Positions 63,773 through 64,000 of a stretch of DNA of 64,000 nt are shown in pieces. Numbering within the stretch: position 1 is the first letter of the stretch; each line of letters begins with the position of its first letter. This stretch comes from GCA-2748575 sp965222725 (GTDB lineage Bacteria > Pseudomonadota > Gammaproteobacteria > Pseudomonadales > Ketobacteraceae), in the NCBI GenBank assembly GCA_965222725.1, contig OZ244969.1, forward strand, positions 1,240,001 through 1,304,000. Reading direction: 5' to 3'. Under the pieces are notes generated by a model. It searched no databases. It saw only the letters and a list, made by a program, of their open reading frames with translations, and was not told the DNA's origin. A program made the translations under genes and the position numbers.

Positions 63773-64000
63773 TTATGGAATGCTGATCGTTGATTTGCCA
63801 ACGAATCGGCTCTCGCCCTGATTTTCCCTCGCGTAATTTATCTGAATGGTATCGATACGCCCGCCGGTTTTATCTTTCGCACCGGAGGTGTCCTCAAAAA
63901 CGATGGCTAAGGTGTTCGGTGTGCCAGCCGGATTCAGCATGTCCACATTCACCGGGAAATCGTCCGGGCTGGTGTTCATCCACATATCCCGTTGCGCCCT
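63773..64000 (-). CDS. C-terminal part of an unknown protein (cut by window edge)
   Basis: Seventy-five codons run in from the right edge without an upstream stop, so the gene starts outside the window. The visible end is polar and beta-rich: LNPAGTPNTLAIVFEDTSG, then GGRIDTIQINYAREN and VGKSTISIP. I do not recognise the family; it could be the tail of an exported or surface protein. The terminator at 63648-63675 follows it. Confidence 0.6.
   Translation of the reverse strand, partial: RAQRDMWMNTSPDDFPVNVDMLNPAGTPNTLAIVFEDTSGAKDKTGGRIDTIQINYARENQGESRFVGKSTISIP

Overview
The window reads as chromosomal DNA of a Gram-negative, probably marine or salt-tolerant gammaproteobacterium (Pseudomonadales/Cellvibrionales-like by gene content; this is an inference). 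Support comes from several surface lipoproteins with lipoboxes, a giant thrombospondin type 3 repeat (TSP3) lipoprotein, a type IV minor pilin/PilY1 operon, two chemoreceptors, an EctA-type enzyme, ModBC, a Kef-type antiporter and a MksBEF/Wadjet-like SMC complex. No rRNA, tRNA, insertion sequence, prophage or CRISPR array was recognised.

Layout. 1-9 kb: a membrane sensor cut by the window edge, a YheT-type hydrolase, a Calx-beta plus RCC1-like lipoprotein, a divergent pair of exported redox proteins (DUF3365 haem protein and superoxide reductase-like protein), a PhaC-like synthase/hydrolase, and a proline symporter gene broken by one in-frame amber codon. 9.4-22.7 kb: a 3747-residue lipoprotein with three TSP3 arrays that separate three related modules of about 475-500 residues, followed by a coiled-coil/TPR/ankyrin lipoprotein. 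22.8-29.6 kb (minus strand): fimT-pilV-pilW-pilX-small CxxC protein-pilY1-pilE. 29.9-41.2 kb: a chemoreceptor without HAMP, an SDR oxidoreductase, an outer-membrane barrel next to a lipoprotein with three c-type haem motifs, an acetyl-CoA hydrolase/transferase, a 56-residue membrane protein and a second chemoreceptor. 41.3-47.2 kb: a three-gene SMC operon with no JetD/MksG nuclease gene, preceded by three 13-nt iterons. 47.3-53.6 kb: EctA without ectB/ectC, a TauE/SafE permease, a CPA2 antiporter, modBC without modA followed by a CRP-family regulator, and a VOC protein. 53.6-60.5 kb: a 19-bp tandem repeat running into a 7TMR-DISM hybrid kinase gene, then a divergent four-gene cluster (cupredoxin, GGDEF-EAL receptor, DUF3034 protein, lipid-anchored truncated globin). 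60.5-64 kb: a succinylglutamate desuccinylase/aspartoacylase-like enzyme, a single-CBS protein, a Na/Pi cotransporter and a gene cut by the right edge.

The strongest candidate for an undescribed system is the cluster at 56194-60506. It appears to join periplasmic copper, haem and an outer-membrane protein to cyclic-di-GMP turnover. Other good candidates are the barrel/haem-lipoprotein pair (32296-36869), the nuclease-less JetABC operon, and the three-module giant lipoprotein.

All family calls were made by reading motifs in the translated sequence. No database search was run.
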